Shown here one piece after another: positions 1 to 12,398 of a stretch of DNA of 64,000 nt. Source of the stretch: Edaphobacter sp. GTDB lineage: Bacteria > Acidobacteriota > Terriglobia > Terriglobales > Acidobacteriaceae. The notes beneath the pieces are model-generated. The model was not told the origin of the DNA. It made no database searches and worked only from the letters and a program-made list of their open reading frames with translations. Position 1 is the first letter of the stretch, and the number at the start of each line of letters is the position of its first letter. The stretch covers positions 415,728 through 479,727 of the forward strand of contig NZ_JAPWKF010000004.1 of NCBI RefSeq assembly GCF_028283685.1. The letters run 5' to 3'. The translations under genes and the position numbers were made by a program.

Positions 1-71
1 GGAATGAGCTGTTCGAGACGATCGTCGAACTGATGCAGGCGCCGCAGGCGGAGGGGAAAGAAGAAGCTTAG
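1..71 (+). CDS. C-terminal end of an unidentified gene (partial)
   Basis: An open frame runs from the left edge to a TAG stop at 69-71 and encodes the last 22 residues of a protein, ending in an acidic, lysine-rich tail (EGKEEA). The start lies outside the window and nothing in this short piece identifies a family. It converges on the GGDEF gene, whose stop lies 3 bases away, so no terminator separates them. The frame is short enough to have arisen by chance. Confidence 0.35.
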   Translation, partial: NELFETIVELMQAPQAEGKEEA

Positions 72-74
72 CCT

Positions 75-1196
75 TCAGTTGATGTCGATGGATGATGCGT
101 CGGAGCTGCGGAAGGGACGGAAGCCGTTGCGGCCTTCTCCCTTGACCGAGTACATGGCGGCGTCGGCGTTCTTGAGCAGCTCGGCCGGATCGAGGCCGGC
201 GTCGGGATAGATGCAGAAGCCGGTGCTGATGGTGACGCTGATCTTGTTTCCGTCGATGGTGATGGGACGGTGGACGGCGCGAACGATCTTCTCGCCGCAG
301 CATTCGATGTCCTCCAGGTCCTTGAACGAGGGAATGACGATGACGAACTCATCGCCGCCAAGGCGCGCCACGGTATCGTTCTCGCGAACCGAACCCAGCA
401 GCCTGCGGCCGATGATGTTGAGCAGCTTGTCGCCGATCATGTGGCCGAGAGAATCATTAATCGCCTTGAAGTTGTCGACGTCGATCATGAAGACGGCGAT
501 CTTTTGCTGGCTCTCCCTGGCGTTTTGGATGGCCGCGCTTAATCGTGCCTGCAGCAGCGTCCGGTTGGCGAGGCCGGTGAGCTGATCGTGGTGGGCGAGA
601 AAGCTGGCTTGTTCGCTGGCCCGTTTGCGGTCCGTGATATCGCGGCTGGTGACGGCGAGTCCATCGCCGAGCTTGATGGCGTGAACGTGCAGCCAGGTGG
701 CGGCGATGCGGTCGTCGTCGATATAGTGCTCGCCGGAGTAGGGGGTTCCGGTATGGACGATCTCCCGGTAACGCGCCAGGATTCCGGAGGTGACGGCGGA
801 GGGGCGAACCTTCGAGAGGGAGAGGCCGATCAGATCGTCGCGACGGAGGCCCAGGCGGCGTTCGGCGATGGGATTGATGTAGGTAAAGCGGAAGTCGACG
901 AGCTGGCCGTCGGCGTCTCGAATGGATTGAAAGATGTAGAAGTCGTCGATGCCATTTTCCATGGCGGTACGAAAGAGGGTTCCGTCCGACCAGAAGGGAA
1001 GGATGCGTTGGAGGCGCGGGCCGATCACGATGGCAAGGAGCGCCACGGCGGCGGCGCTGATCAGCTGAAGCGAGGTGCGCTGCAGGCGCGGAACCAGGTA
1101 GCTGAGGATCAGCTCGATCGCGAAGAACATCGCGAAACCAAGAACGAGAACAGCGACTCCCAGAACAGGCGAGGAGAAAGTTCGCAGTTTTGCCAT
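75..1196 (-). CDS. Membrane-anchored PAS-GGDEF diguanylate cyclase
   Basis: The 373-residue protein should make cyclic di-GMP from two GTP at the inner membrane. Two hydrophobic segments (about residues 10-33 and 41-60) are followed by a PAS-like domain (about 80-195), which closes with the usual DITDRK linker into the cyclase domain. The GGDEF domain starts near residue 203. It carries the intact active-site motif RLGGDEF near residue 280 and an RxxD product-inhibition site (REND) five residues upstream, so it looks like an active, feedback-inhibited cyclase. No EAL domain is present. It faces the same way as uvrA but is 106 bases away. The signal sensed by the PAS domain cannot be told from sequence. 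Confidence 0.92.
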   Translation of the reverse strand: MAKLRTFSSPVLGVAVLVLGFAMFFAIELILSYLVPRLQRTSLQLISAAAVALLAIVIGPRLQRILPFWSDGTLFRTAMENGIDDFYIFQSIRDADGQLVDFRFTYINPIAERRLGLRRDDLIGLSLSKVRPSAVTSGILARYREIVHTGTPYSGEHYIDDDRIAATWLHVHAIKLGDGLAVTSRDITDRKRASEQASFLAHHDQLTGLANRTLLQARLSAAIQNARESQQKIAVFMIDVDNFKAINDSLGHMIGDKLLNIIGRRLLGSVRENDTVARLGGDEFVIVIPSFKDLEDIECCGEKIVRAVHRPITIDGNKISVTISTGFCIYPDAGLDPAELLKNADAAMYSVKGEGRNGFRPFRSSDASSIDIN

Positions 1197-1302
1197 GCTG
1201 ACGATTCCCTGATGAATATGATCAGAGGGAAAGCCTCATCATCAGAGATATCACGGAAGCGTGTGTTGGATCTGGAAATGTCCAACTTCTCGTGGAGAGC
1301 TA

Positions 1303-4359
<3,057 letters not shown>

Positions 4360-4377
4360 TCCGGCGAGAAGCGCGAA

Positions 4378-5241
4378 TTAATTGCCAGCAGGTTGGGAGA
4401 GGCCGGGTATCGGGTTCAGGGGCAACACTTTGTCGAGGAATCCGAGGACCGTGCGGTTGAACTCCATCGGCCTTTGCAGGGGAGCGAAGTGGCTGACTCC
4501 GGGCAGAGAGAGGAACTCCGCCCCAGGGATGTTCTGAGCCAGATATTCTGCGTGCTCGCGCCGGATGAATTCATCGTGCTCGCTTTGCACGATGGCGACG
4601 GGGACCGCGATGGTGGCGAGGTCTGCCGGGGTGAAGTCGGGCTGCGTACGCTGCATCAGGCTCACGGCTTCGACAAACTCCCTGAACTGACCGGGTGTCG
4701 CGGACAAGGCAATGTAGTCTTTCGTGTGGCGGCTGAAGCAGCGATCGACGACCGGGGTCGATTCGAATGGCTTCACGCCGCTGGGGTCCATGTTGCAGGC
4801 AAAGAAGAAGACGCCGGCGACGCGGGACGGGGTCTGCCGGGCAAGGATCAGAGCGGTGCAGGCGCCATCGCTCCAGCCGAGGAGTGCCGCCTTTTCCAGC
4901 CGCAGCGCATCCATGACGGCCAGAACATCGGAGGCCATCAACTCGTAGGAGTATGGGCGGCTATCGCGTGTGCTGCGTCCGTGGCCGCGGCTGTCGATGA
5001 GAACGGCGCTGTATCCAGCTGCGACGAGTGCAGGGACCTGATGGCCCCAGTTTCCGCTGTGACCGAGGCCGCCATGCAGCAGGATGACGGGCAGGCCGGA
5101 ACCATAGGTCGAGTACCAGATGCGCGCGTTATCGTGTTCAACGAAGCCGGACTTTTCGGCGGCGGCTAATTCGGGGGCGCCATCTGCTTCGAAGACGATG
5201 AGATTGTCATCGCGAAATGGGCCTTTGCTCTCGACGGCCAT
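4378..5241 (-). CDS. Alpha/beta-fold hydrolase
   Basis: This 287-residue cytoplasmic protein has the alpha/beta-hydrolase fold of the 3-oxoadipate enol-lactonase/epoxide-hydrolase-like group. Visible landmarks are the oxyanion HGG motif (LLHGGLGHSG), the nucleophile elbow GWSDG with Ser near residue 124, an acid-turn region (SEHDEF) and the catalytic His near residue 251 (GVSHF). There is no signal peptide. An AGGA ribosome-binding site lies 8 bases before the ATG. It follows lspA by 15 bases and precedes uvrA by 18 bases, so it may be cotranscribed with both. The substrate is unknown; an esterase or lactonase is the safest description. Confidence 0.85.
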   Translation of the reverse strand: MAVESKGPFRDDNLIVFEADGAPELAAAEKSGFVEHDNARIWYSTYGSGLPVILLHGGLGHSGNWGHQVPALVAAGYSAVLIDSRGHGRSTRDSRPYSYELMASDVLAVMDALRLEKAALLGWSDGACTALILARQTPSRVAGVFFFACNMDPSGVKPFESTPVVDRCFSRHTKDYIALSATPGQFREFVEAVSLMQRTQPDFTPADLATIAVPVAIVQSEHDEFIRREHAEYLAQNIPGAEFLSLPGVSHFAPLQRPMEFNRTVLGFLDKVLPLNPIPGLSQPAGN

Positions 5242-5256
5242 CGTTTGATTCCTGGA

Positions 5257-5814
5257 TCAGCTCTCGGGCTGGGGGCGGAAGATCTCGATCATCAGAAGGA
5301 CTGCACCGATGGTGATGGCCGAATCGGCGATGTTGAAGTCCGGCCAGTGGTAGGCGCCCACGTGAACGTCGATGAAGTCGATGACGTAGTGGTAGACCAC
5401 ACGATCGTACAGATTGCCGACGGCTCCGCCGAGGATCAGAGCAAGCGCGACCGAGGTCGGCGTGATGGTGTTGCAGGAGCGGATCAGCAGGATGCCGACG
5501 ATGACGACGGCGGCGAGGGAGAAGAAGATCAGCGCCTTCAACACGAGGTCCGGCGATGCCGTGTCGGCGAGGAAGCTGAAGGCCGCGCCGGTGTTCAGCA
5601 CGTGCGTGATGCGCAGCAGGCCGGGAATGACCGTGTGTGCGCGTCCCGTGGGCAGGCGATGCACGATGAACTTCTTCGAGACGTGATCGAGGATGGCGAC
5701 GAAGGCGGACAGCGCCAGCAGGATGGCGAAGTAGAAGCCGCGACCCGACCTGGCCTTCGCAGGCTTCTTCTGTTCGTCGAATTCGGTTGCAGGATACTCG
5801 TAGCGCTCGGACAT
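5257..5814 (-). CDS. lspA: Lipoprotein signal peptidase (signal peptidase II)
   Basis: LspA is the inner-membrane aspartic protease that removes signal peptides from diacylglyceryl-prolipoproteins, of which this window encodes at least four. The 185-residue protein has four hydrophobic segments and the family motifs GGAVGNLYDR and DFIDVHVG...FNIADSAI, which contain the two catalytic aspartates. An N-terminal cytoplasmic extension of about 25 residues precedes the first membrane helix. The ATG at 5814 is 3 bases after the ileS stop; a TTG just upstream is possible but unlikely. The ileS-lspA order is common in bacteria and suggests translational coupling. Confidence 0.95.
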   Translation of the reverse strand: MSERYEYPATEFDEQKKPAKARSGRGFYFAILLALSAFVAILDHVSKKFIVHRLPTGRAHTVIPGLLRITHVLNTGAAFSFLADTASPDLVLKALIFFSLAAVVIVGILLIRSCNTITPTSVALALILGGAVGNLYDRVVYHYVIDFIDVHVGAYHWPDFNIADSAITIGAVLLMIEIFRPQPES

Positions 5815-5817
5815 CAA

Positions 5818-8712
5818 TTACTCCGTCGGGGTTGAGGCAGCGTATGGCGGGTAACCGATGGCGTCGAGCGCCTCGGCGCAGCGCAGGCAGACGGTGGGGA
5901 AGCGCGCGTCCTGACCCACATCGGTGGTGTAGTTCCAGCAGCGCTCGCACTTCACGCCTTCAGCGGCAATGGTTTCGACCCTGGTCTCGCTGTTGGGGTG
6001 CTCGATGTGCGTGAGTGCCACCTGCGAGACGTTGAAGAGCTCCTTGAGGCTGGACTGGTAGCGCTGCAGCAGAGAGAGTGTTGGCTCGCTGGCCTCGATG
6101 GCAACGCGGGCGTCGAGGCCCTTGCCGACGAGCTTGGCCTGGCGCGCGGCCTCGAGCGAGAGCAGCACCTGGTCGCGAACCGCCAGCAGCTGCTCCCAAT
6201 CCTCTTCGATCGGCTTGACGTTGCCGGGGACGATCTCCGCGATGTTGGGGAAGAGTGCGACGTGCACGCTGGTCTCGCGGCCTGCGACTGTGGGCAGCGA
6301 CTGCCAGACCTCGTCGGCGGTGAAGCTGAGGATCGGAGCGACGAGCCGCGTCAGCGCCTCGGCGATGCGCCACATCGCGGTCTGCGCCGAGCGGCGTGCC
6401 GGGTGGTTGGGCGCGAAGGTGTAGAGGCGATCCTTGAGCACATCGAGGTAGAGCGCGCTGAGGTCGGAGTTAATGTACTCGTTCAGCGCGTGATAGGCGC
6501 GGTGGAACTCGATGTCGTCGTAGGCGGCGCGAATCCTGGCGTCCAGCTCTGCGGTCCGCGCGAGGATGTACTGGTCGAGAGGCTCCATCTGCGCGAAGAG
6601 GACGGAGTGCTCGGCGGGGTTGAAGTCGTGCAGGTTGCCGAGCAGGAAGCGGAAGGTGTTACGCAGCTTGCGATAGTTGTCGCTGACGCGCTGCATCAGG
6701 TTTTCGCTGGCCGCGACGTCTTCGCGGAAGTCGACCGAGGCGACCCAGAGGCGAACGATCTCGCCGCCGAGGCGCTTGGCGATGTCGACCGGATCGACAC
6801 CGTTGCCGAGCGACTTCGAGAACGCGCGTCCCTGTTCGTCGAGGGTCCAGCCGGAGGTGGCGACCATCTTGTAGGGCGCCTTACCGCGCACCGCGACGGA
6901 GGTCAGAATCGAGGAGTGGAACCAGCCGCGATGCTGATCGCCACCCTCGGTGTAGAGGTCGGCGGGCCACTGCAGCTCGGGCTCGACGTCGAGCACGGCG
7001 TGCCAGCTGGCGCCGGACTCAAACCATACGTCGAGGATGTCCATCTCCTTGCGGAACTCGGTGCCGCCGCAGGAGGCGCAGGCCGTGCCTTTGGGCAGCA
7101 GCGTGTCGACGCCGTGCGCGTACCAGGCGTCGGCACCTTCCTTGTGGAAGAGATCGACGATGCTCTTGTTGATCTTCTTATCGTTCAGCGGCGTGTGGCA
7201 CTTCTCGCACATGAAGACCGCGATCGGCACGCCCCAGATGCGCTGGCGCGAGATGGTCCAGTCGGGCCGGGTAGCGATCATGTTGGAGATGCGCTCCTGC
7301 CCCCAGGACGGGTCCCAGACGACGTTCGCAATTTCATCTAGCGTGCGCTGGCGGAAGGTAGTGGGAGTGCCGTCGGGCGCGGTCATCGGCGTCTCCATGG
7401 AGATGAACCACTGCTCGGTGGCGCGGAAGATGACCGGATTGTGGCAGCGCCAGCAGTGCGGATAGGAGTGATGGATATCGCTGCGCCCCATCAGCGCGCC
7501 GCGCGCGGCGACCAGGTCGATGATGACCGGGTTGGCCTTGAAGATCTGCATGCCGTCGTATTCAGGCAGGCCGTTGCGCAGGCGACCGGCGGCGTCGACG
7601 TTGCAGACCTGCGAGAGGCCATACTTCGTGCCGGTGTTGAAGTCGTCCGCGCCGTGCGAGGGGGCCGTGTGGACGGCGCCGGTGCCCTGCTCGATGGTGA
7701 CGTAGTCGGCGAGGACGCCGAGGATCTCGCGGTCGAGGAAGGGGTGCTGGAAGGTGATGCGGTCGAGCACCTCGCCTTTGAAGCGGGCGATCTCGGTGGC
7801 CTCGGGAAGATTGCAGGCCTTGCGCGTCGCGTCGGCCAGGGCATCGGCGACGATGTAGACGTTCCCGTCCGAGTTTTTCAGCGCGACGTAGTCCAGCTCC
7901 GGGTTGAAGGCGACGGCGAGCGATGCCGGAAGCGTCCACGGCGTCGTCGTCCAGATGATGGTGTAGACCGGAAGACCGGCGAGCGCGGGATCGATGGCTT
8001 CGGGAGCGCTGGTGAGCTTGTAGCGCACGTAGATCGAGGGCGAGGTGTGCATCTCGTACTCGATCTCGGCCTCGGCGAGGGCAGTCTTGTCGTGGATGCA
8101 CCAGTAGACGGCCTTCAGGCCCTTGTAGACAAAGCCCTTCTCGAAGAAGTCGTAGAAGGTCTCGACGATGGAGGCCTCGTAGGGCAGCGACATCGTCAGG
8201 TAAGGATTTTTCCAGCGGCCGAAGACGCCGATGCGCTCGAACTGCGAGCGTTGCAGGTCGACGTACTTCTGGGCGTACTCGCGGCAGGCCTTGCGGACGG
8301 CGAGCGGGTCCATCTCCAGCTTTTTACGGCCGAGCTGCTCGTCGACCTTGATCTCGATGGGCAGGCCGTGGCAGTCCCAGCCGGGGACGTAGGGGGCGTC
8401 GAAGCCCGCCATGGTCTTGGTTTTGACGACGAAGTCCTTGATGCACTTATTCAGAGCGTGGCCGAGGTGGATGGCCCCGTTGGCGTAGGGCGGTCCATCG
8501 TGGAGGATGTACTTGGGTGCTCCGGCGCGGGAGGCGCGGATCTGGCCGTAGATGTCCTGTTGCTGCCACGCGGCCAGACGAATGGGCTCGTTGACCGGGA
8601 GGTTGGCCTTCATGGCGAAGGCGGTCTGGGGCAGGTTCAGGGTCGACTTCAGGGGCTTGGCGTCTGCGGCGGCCTGGGTCGCCTGCGGCTTGGTCTCGGT
8701 TACTTCCGGCAT
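5818..8712 (-). CDS. ileS: Isoleucyl-tRNA synthetase
   Basis: This class I synthetase charges tRNA-Ile. From the ATG at 8712 it is 964 residues. It shows the HIGH-type motif (HLGHALN), the CP1 editing domain, the KMSKS-type loop (AFSKSLGNG, lacking the usual first Lys-Met), the anticodon-binding region and a C-terminal four-cysteine zinc module (CERCW...CLRC). The ATG at 8712 is preferred over one at 8772 because GAGG lies 5 bases upstream of it and the longer N-terminus is atypical. It heads a gene string with lspA, the hydrolase and perhaps uvrA. Confidence 0.96.
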   Translation of the reverse strand: MPEVTETKPQATQAAADAKPLKSTLNLPQTAFAMKANLPVNEPIRLAAWQQQDIYGQIRASRAGAPKYILHDGPPYANGAIHLGHALNKCIKDFVVKTKTMAGFDAPYVPGWDCHGLPIEIKVDEQLGRKKLEMDPLAVRKACREYAQKYVDLQRSQFERIGVFGRWKNPYLTMSLPYEASIVETFYDFFEKGFVYKGLKAVYWCIHDKTALAEAEIEYEMHTSPSIYVRYKLTSAPEAIDPALAGLPVYTIIWTTTPWTLPASLAVAFNPELDYVALKNSDGNVYIVADALADATRKACNLPEATEIARFKGEVLDRITFQHPFLDREILGVLADYVTIEQGTGAVHTAPSHGADDFNTGTKYGLSQVCNVDAAGRLRNGLPEYDGMQIFKANPVIIDLVAARGALMGRSDIHHSYPHCWRCHNPVIFRATEQWFISMETPMTAPDGTPTTFRQRTLDEIANVVWDPSWGQERISNMIATRPDWTISRQRIWGVPIAVFMCEKCHTPLNDKKINKSIVDLFHKEGADAWYAHGVDTLLPKGTACASCGGTEFRKEMDILDVWFESGASWHAVLDVEPELQWPADLYTEGGDQHRGWFHSSILTSVAVRGKAPYKMVATSGWTLDEQGRAFSKSLGNGVDPVDIAKRLGGEIVRLWVASVDFREDVAASENLMQRVSDNYRKLRNTFRFLLGNLHDFNPAEHSVLFAQMEPLDQYILARTAELDARIRAAYDDIEFHRAYHALNEYINSDLSALYLDVLKDRLYTFAPNHPARRSAQTAMWRIAEALTRLVAPILSFTADEVWQSLPTVAGRETSVHVALFPNIAEIVPGNVKPIEEDWEQLLAVRDQVLLSLEAARQAKLVGKGLDARVAIEASEPTLSLLQRYQSSLKELFNVSQVALTHIEHPNSETRVETIAAEGVKCERCWNYTTDVGQDARFPTVCLRCAEALDAIGYPPYAASTPTE

Positions 8713-9027
8713 CTCTTCCTCTGGCTTCAGGGTGGCACGGGGGCCAAAGTTCCATTGTATCCGGCTGGGCAAAGCCGTGCAGGGGGCGTGGAGGCGCCGC
8801 CATGGAAATCCATGGGGTTAGCGAGAGACATTCCGGCCAGGCTTTGCGTCCAATGCACAAGCAGGTATCGGGGAATCTTTGTAGAATGTTTTCTGGAGCC
8901 AGGATGCCCTGCATCGGGGTAAAACATTGAGGGAGCCGGCGAAGACCGGAGCAGATCAAAGAAGCGCCCGATAACTCGAGGAAGCAGGCGGCAAGCGAAC
9001 ACGCCGTCGCCGAGGCAAAGCAGCTGA
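8713..9027. other. Divergent intergenic region between ileS and the TonB-like gene
   Basis: These 315 bases contain no convincing gene. On the minus strand, a TACAAT box (complement of 8754-8759) is a candidate -10 element for ileS, with only a weak -35. On the plus strand, a TAGAAT at 8882-8887 could serve the TonB-like gene but has no good -35. No hairpin or riboswitch-like structure was recognised. Confidence 0.4.
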
Positions 9028-10104
9028 ATGGCAAATACATGGTTGACTGATAACGAACCCAGGAACGACGAAGGCCCTGTGCTGCTTCCGGGCGGTGAGG
9101 CTCCCAAGTTGAGCGAAGAGACCGAAGGCTCAATGTGGTCTTCGCTCGTCTCGAATCTGCGCGATGCCTTCAATCCGGTCAAGCAGACTCCGCTGCATCT
9201 GGAGTCGCGGCCGGTGGAGAACGACCTGATCATCGAAGAGCAGGGCATCTTCAAGTCCCTGTGGTCGAGCGTCGAAGACGTCTTCTTCCCCAAAAAGCTT
9301 CCTCCGCTGCAGCTGGAGTCGACGCCGATCGCGGTCCCCGACCTGCTGAAGTCGAAGCAGGACCCCAAGGCGACCGGCACGGCCATCGCGATCTACGCTC
9401 TGCTGTTTCTGCTCTTTGCGTGGCTGCTGCACAAGAAGGTTCCGTTTGCCGCGCCGGTGAAGCAGACGCAGATCACCGAAGTGACGGTGCCCCCGATTGC
9501 GCCGATGCGCGCCAAGGCGATGGGCGGCGGCGGCGGACAACGCGGACCGACGCCGGTGACCAAGGGCACGCCGCCGAAGTTCGCCGAGCAGCAGATCGTT
9601 CCGCCGAAGGCTCCTCCGCTGCAGGACCCGAAGATCAAGATTGAGCCGACGGTCGAAGTCCAGAAGGACGTCCACATGGCGTCGAGCATTCCGCAGATCG
9701 GCGTGGCCAACTCGCCGCTGGTGGGCATGTCGATGGGCAACGGATCGGGCACCGGACTCGGTTCGGGTAACGGATCGGGCATCGGGCCTGGATCGGGCGG
9801 CAACACGGGTGGCGGACCGAGGCGTATCGGTGGAGGCGTCTCGGCGCCGCAGCTGATCTTCTCGGTCGAGCCGGAGTTCTCGGAAGAGGCTCGCAAGGCC
9901 AAGGTCGCGGGCAACGTGCTGGTGAACCTGTGGGTCGACACCAACGGCAATCCCAGTCACGTTCGCGTGATCCGCGGCGTCGGCATGGGACTGGACGAGA
10001 AGGCTGTCGAAGCGGTGAAGCAGTACAAGTTCAAGCCTGCGATGGAGAACGGCAAGCCTGTGCTGGTCGAGCTGAACGTCGAGGTTAACTTCCAGATCTT
10101 CTAA
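9028..10104 (+). CDS. TonB-family energy transducer with duplicated N-terminal motif
   Basis: The protein should couple inner-membrane energy to outer-membrane TonB-dependent receptors. It has 358 residues. A long cytoplasmic N-terminus contains two related copies of about 30 residues (about 36-68 and 75-108, with cores TPLHLESRPV and PPLQLESTPI). One membrane helix follows (about 115-135), then a Pro/Lys stretch, a Gly/Ser-rich spacer (about 235-262) and a C-terminal TonB domain (about 270-358) with the YKFKPA signature. The gene is alone and followed by a strong hairpin terminator. Canonical TonB has only a few residues before its helix, so the N-terminus is an acidobacterial-type elaboration of unknown function. 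Confidence 0.88.
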   Translation: MANTWLTDNEPRNDEGPVLLPGGEAPKLSEETEGSMWSSLVSNLRDAFNPVKQTPLHLESRPVENDLIIEEQGIFKSLWSSVEDVFFPKKLPPLQLESTPIAVPDLLKSKQDPKATGTAIAIYALLFLLFAWLLHKKVPFAAPVKQTQITEVTVPPIAPMRAKAMGGGGGQRGPTPVTKGTPPKFAEQQIVPPKAPPLQDPKIKIEPTVEVQKDVHMASSIPQIGVANSPLVGMSMGNGSGTGLGSGNGSGIGPGSGGNTGGGPRRIGGGVSAPQLIFSVEPEFSEEARKAKVAGNVLVNLWVDTNGNPSHVRVIRGVGMGLDEKAVEAVKQYKFKPAMENGKPVLVELNVEVNFQIF

Positions 10105-10139
10105 ACGAAGCCTGAGATAAACGAAGTCTGAAACAAAGA

Positions 10140-10170
10140 CGAAGGGCCTGCCGCGATGGCAGGCCCTTCG
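10140..10170. terminator. Strong hairpin terminator between convergent genes
   Basis: A perfect 13-base-pair stem (CGAAGGGCCTGCC with its complement) closes a 5-base loop and is followed by TGGTT. It lies between the TonB-like gene and the convergent chemotaxis receptor gene and could end transcription from both sides. Confidence 0.85.
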
Positions 10171-10189
10171 TGGTTACGGCGTTGCGGTC

Positions 10190-11908
10190 TCAGGCGGCCC
10201 GCGTCACCGGCTTGATGCCGCCCGGTGTTGCTGCGGCGATCCTGCGTGTCATCTTCACGCTCGAGTCCTCGCTGAGGCGGAAGCGGTCGATCTGCTCCTC
10301 GAGGGTGACGACGGTGGAGCGCAGCGTCTCGATGCCGGTGGCGGTGGTCGCCATCTCCATGAGGTTGTCGTGGCTCAGGGAGTGGATGGAATCCAGGCTG
10401 GCGGAAGACTGATCGGCCGCCGCAGCCTGCTGCGAGGCGGCGATGGCGATCTGCGCGATCATCTTGTCGACGCGTTCGGCCATGCCGATGATGCGCTCCA
10501 GCGCCTCGCCTGCCTGGTTGGTGGTGACGACGCCCTGCTCGACGGTGCCGGTGCCGCTCTCCATCGAAGCGATGGCGACGCGGGTGCGGTCCTGGATCTC
10601 CTGGATCATGGTGGCGATCTCTCCCGTGGCCTGTGCGGTGGATTCGGCGAGGCGGCGAACCTCACCGGCGACGACGGCGAAGCCTCGGCCGTGATCGCCG
10701 GCGCGGGCCGCTTCGATGGCTGCGTTGAGCGCCAGCAGGTTGGTCTTGCGGGCGATCTCGTCGATGACGGTGACGATCTGCGAGATGCGCTTGGAGTCCT
10801 CACCCAGCAGGCCGACGGTCGAGGAGGTCTCGCTGACGGCAGTGGCGATGGAGTGCATGGAGCCGAGCACCTGCTTGACGATGTCGCCGCCCTCGCGAGC
10901 GGTCTGCGCGGCAGAGCGAGCGGTCTCGGCGGCCGACTGGGTGTGGCGCGAGACCTCGGCGATGGAGGCCGACATCTCCTGCATCGCCGTGGCAGCCTGC
11001 TGCGTCTGCTGACTCTGCAGGTCGATGCGCTTGTGGATCTGGTCGGAGGCCGAACGCATGGAGACGGCGTTGCCGGTCAGCGAGCCTGCGGTGTCGACGA
11101 CGGTGCCGATGATGTTGGCGAGATTGCCCTGCATCTTTTGCATGGCCTGCGCCAGCGTGCCGATCTGATCGCTGCTGTAGAGATGCTCAAGGCGGGTGCC
11201 GGTCAGGTCACCCTCGGCGATGGCGTCGGCGCGCTCGGCGACTTCGTCGATGGAGCGGGTGATGCGGCGCGAGAGCATGAAGGAGAAGGTGCCACCAAGG
11301 AGGGCGCCGATAATCGTGGCGATCCAGAGCGTCCACAGTGTGGCGGTGTTGGCGCGCTGCAGCTGCTCGATCTCGAGGTTGGCCTGATGCATCTGCGAGT
11401 CGCCCAGATCGCCCGACATGGAGAAGAGCGAGCGCTCGAGCGGCAGGATCTGGTTCTGGAAGGTGTCGTAGGCCTGCGCGGTGCCCTGCGAGCTCTTCGA
11501 CTCGTTGAGCTGCTCGACCTTCTCTTCGAGGGCCTTTAACTGGGTCATGTCCGCATCGAGCTGGCGGATGCGCGTGGCATCGTAGCCCAGGTCGGCCTGC
11601 TCGGAGTACTGGCGAAGGCGCGAGACGGACTGGTCGGCCTGGCTCAGGTACTGCTGCCGCGCATGGCGATAGGCCGCGGCGGTGGCAGGGTCGATGCCGA
11701 AGAGCATGTACGACTCCAGCGAATGGATGCTGTAGAGCATGTGCATGCGCAGGTCGCGGGTGGTGGAGTTGATGGGGATGTGCTGCGTGGTGGCGCTGGT
11801 CGCAAGCCGCGTGGCCTGCTGAATGCGCATGGTGGCGGTGAAGGCGCTGAGCAGCATGGCAAGGATCAGCGCGCCCGAGGCAAAGCCGAGCTTCGATTCA
11901 AGTTTCAT
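10190..11908 (-). CDS. Methyl-accepting chemotaxis protein
   Basis: This inner-membrane chemoreceptor has about 572 residues. It has a first membrane helix near residues 7-27, a periplasmic four-helix-bundle-type sensor of about 160 residues, a second helix near residues 188-211, a HAMP domain and a long cytoplasmic coiled coil. The invariant signalling hairpin reads [15 protein letters not shown] followed by [15 protein letters not shown]. The ATG at 11908 has GGGA 6 bases upstream and is preferred over a GTG at 11923. No che genes lie nearby, so it must work with an array encoded elsewhere. The ligand is unknown. Confidence 0.94.
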   Translation of the reverse strand: MKLESKLGFASGALILAMLLSAFTATMRIQQATRLATSATTQHIPINSTTRDLRMHMLYSIHSLESYMLFGIDPATAAAYRHARQQYLSQADQSVSRLRQYSEQADLGYDATRIRQLDADMTQLKALEEKVEQLNESKSSQGTAQAYDTFQNQILPLERSLFSMSGDLGDSQMHQANLEIEQLQRANTATLWTLWIATIIGALLGGTFSFMLSRRITRSIDEVAERADAIAEGDLTGTRLEHLYSSDQIGTLAQAMQKMQGNLANIIGTVVDTAGSLTGNAVSMRSASDQIHKRIDLQSQQTQQAATAMQEMSASIAEVSRHTQSAAETARSAAQTAREGGDIVKQVLGSMHSIATAVSETSSTVGLLGEDSKRISQIVTVIDEIARKTNLLALNAAIEAARAGDHGRGFAVVAGEVRRLAESTAQATGEIATMIQEIQDRTRVAIASMESGTGTVEQGVVTTNQAGEALERIIGMAERVDKMIAQIAIAASQQAAAADQSSASLDSIHSLSHDNLMEMATTATGIETLRSTVVTLEEQIDRFRLSEDSSVKMTRRIAAATPGGIKPVTRAA

Positions 11909-11983
11909 AGTTATTCCCGTCACTGAGTTCAGTTGAAAGAAAGTGAATGCGTCTGCCGCAGTCCGATGGACGGTCTTCGCGGC

Positions 11984-12310
11984 TTAGTGGTCGTCGCCGA
12001 AGTTCACATCGACGGTGGCGTCGGTGGTTACGGCGGCAGGCTCAAACTTCCACTGCTTGACGGCGTTCTGGGCGGCGGTGGCGAGGAGAGCGTGGCCGGA
12101 CTCGACCTTGGCGTCGGAGACCGAGCCGTCGGGCTGAATGGTGAGGTGCATGACGACGACTCCGCTGACGTGCATGCGGCGGGCAAGCTCCGGGTAGATG
12201 GGGGCGACCTTGGAGACGGCGCGGCGTGCGGCTGCGTGCGCGAACCCGGTACCGAAGATGAGAGTGGCTAAAAGAAGCAGATGGGGCGAGCGACGGCGGA
12301 TGACGGACAT
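11984..12310 (-). CDS. Small secreted TonB C-terminal-domain protein
   Basis: The 108-residue product has a signal peptide (Arg-rich start, hydrophobic core, cleavage near AHA-A) followed almost at once by a TonB C-terminal domain (APIYPELARR...VVVMHLTIQPDG...WKFEPA). It lacks the Pro-rich linker and the retained membrane anchor of true TonB, so it is probably a free periplasmic or surface domain and not an energy transducer. A clear AGGAGG site lies 8 bases before the ATG. It stands alone upstream of the chemoreceptor gene on the same strand. Such proteins are frequent in Acidobacteriota, but their role is not known to me. Confidence 0.82.
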   Translation of the reverse strand: MSVIRRRSPHLLLLATLIFGTGFAHAAARRAVSKVAPIYPELARRMHVSGVVVMHLTIQPDGSVSDAKVESGHALLATAAQNAVKQWKFEPAAVTTDATVDVNFGDDH

Positions 12311-12398
12311 GGATGAGCCTCCTGAGGATTCAGAGGGTTCATCGGCGGGGGTTGAGACGGGCGTTAGGGGTGTTGCAAAAGGGAACCGGAGTGCCGGT

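Noticed and set aside
7441..8922. 493-residue plus-strand open frame opposite ileS
   Set aside because: No domain pattern; it mirrors the well-supported ileS coding frame.
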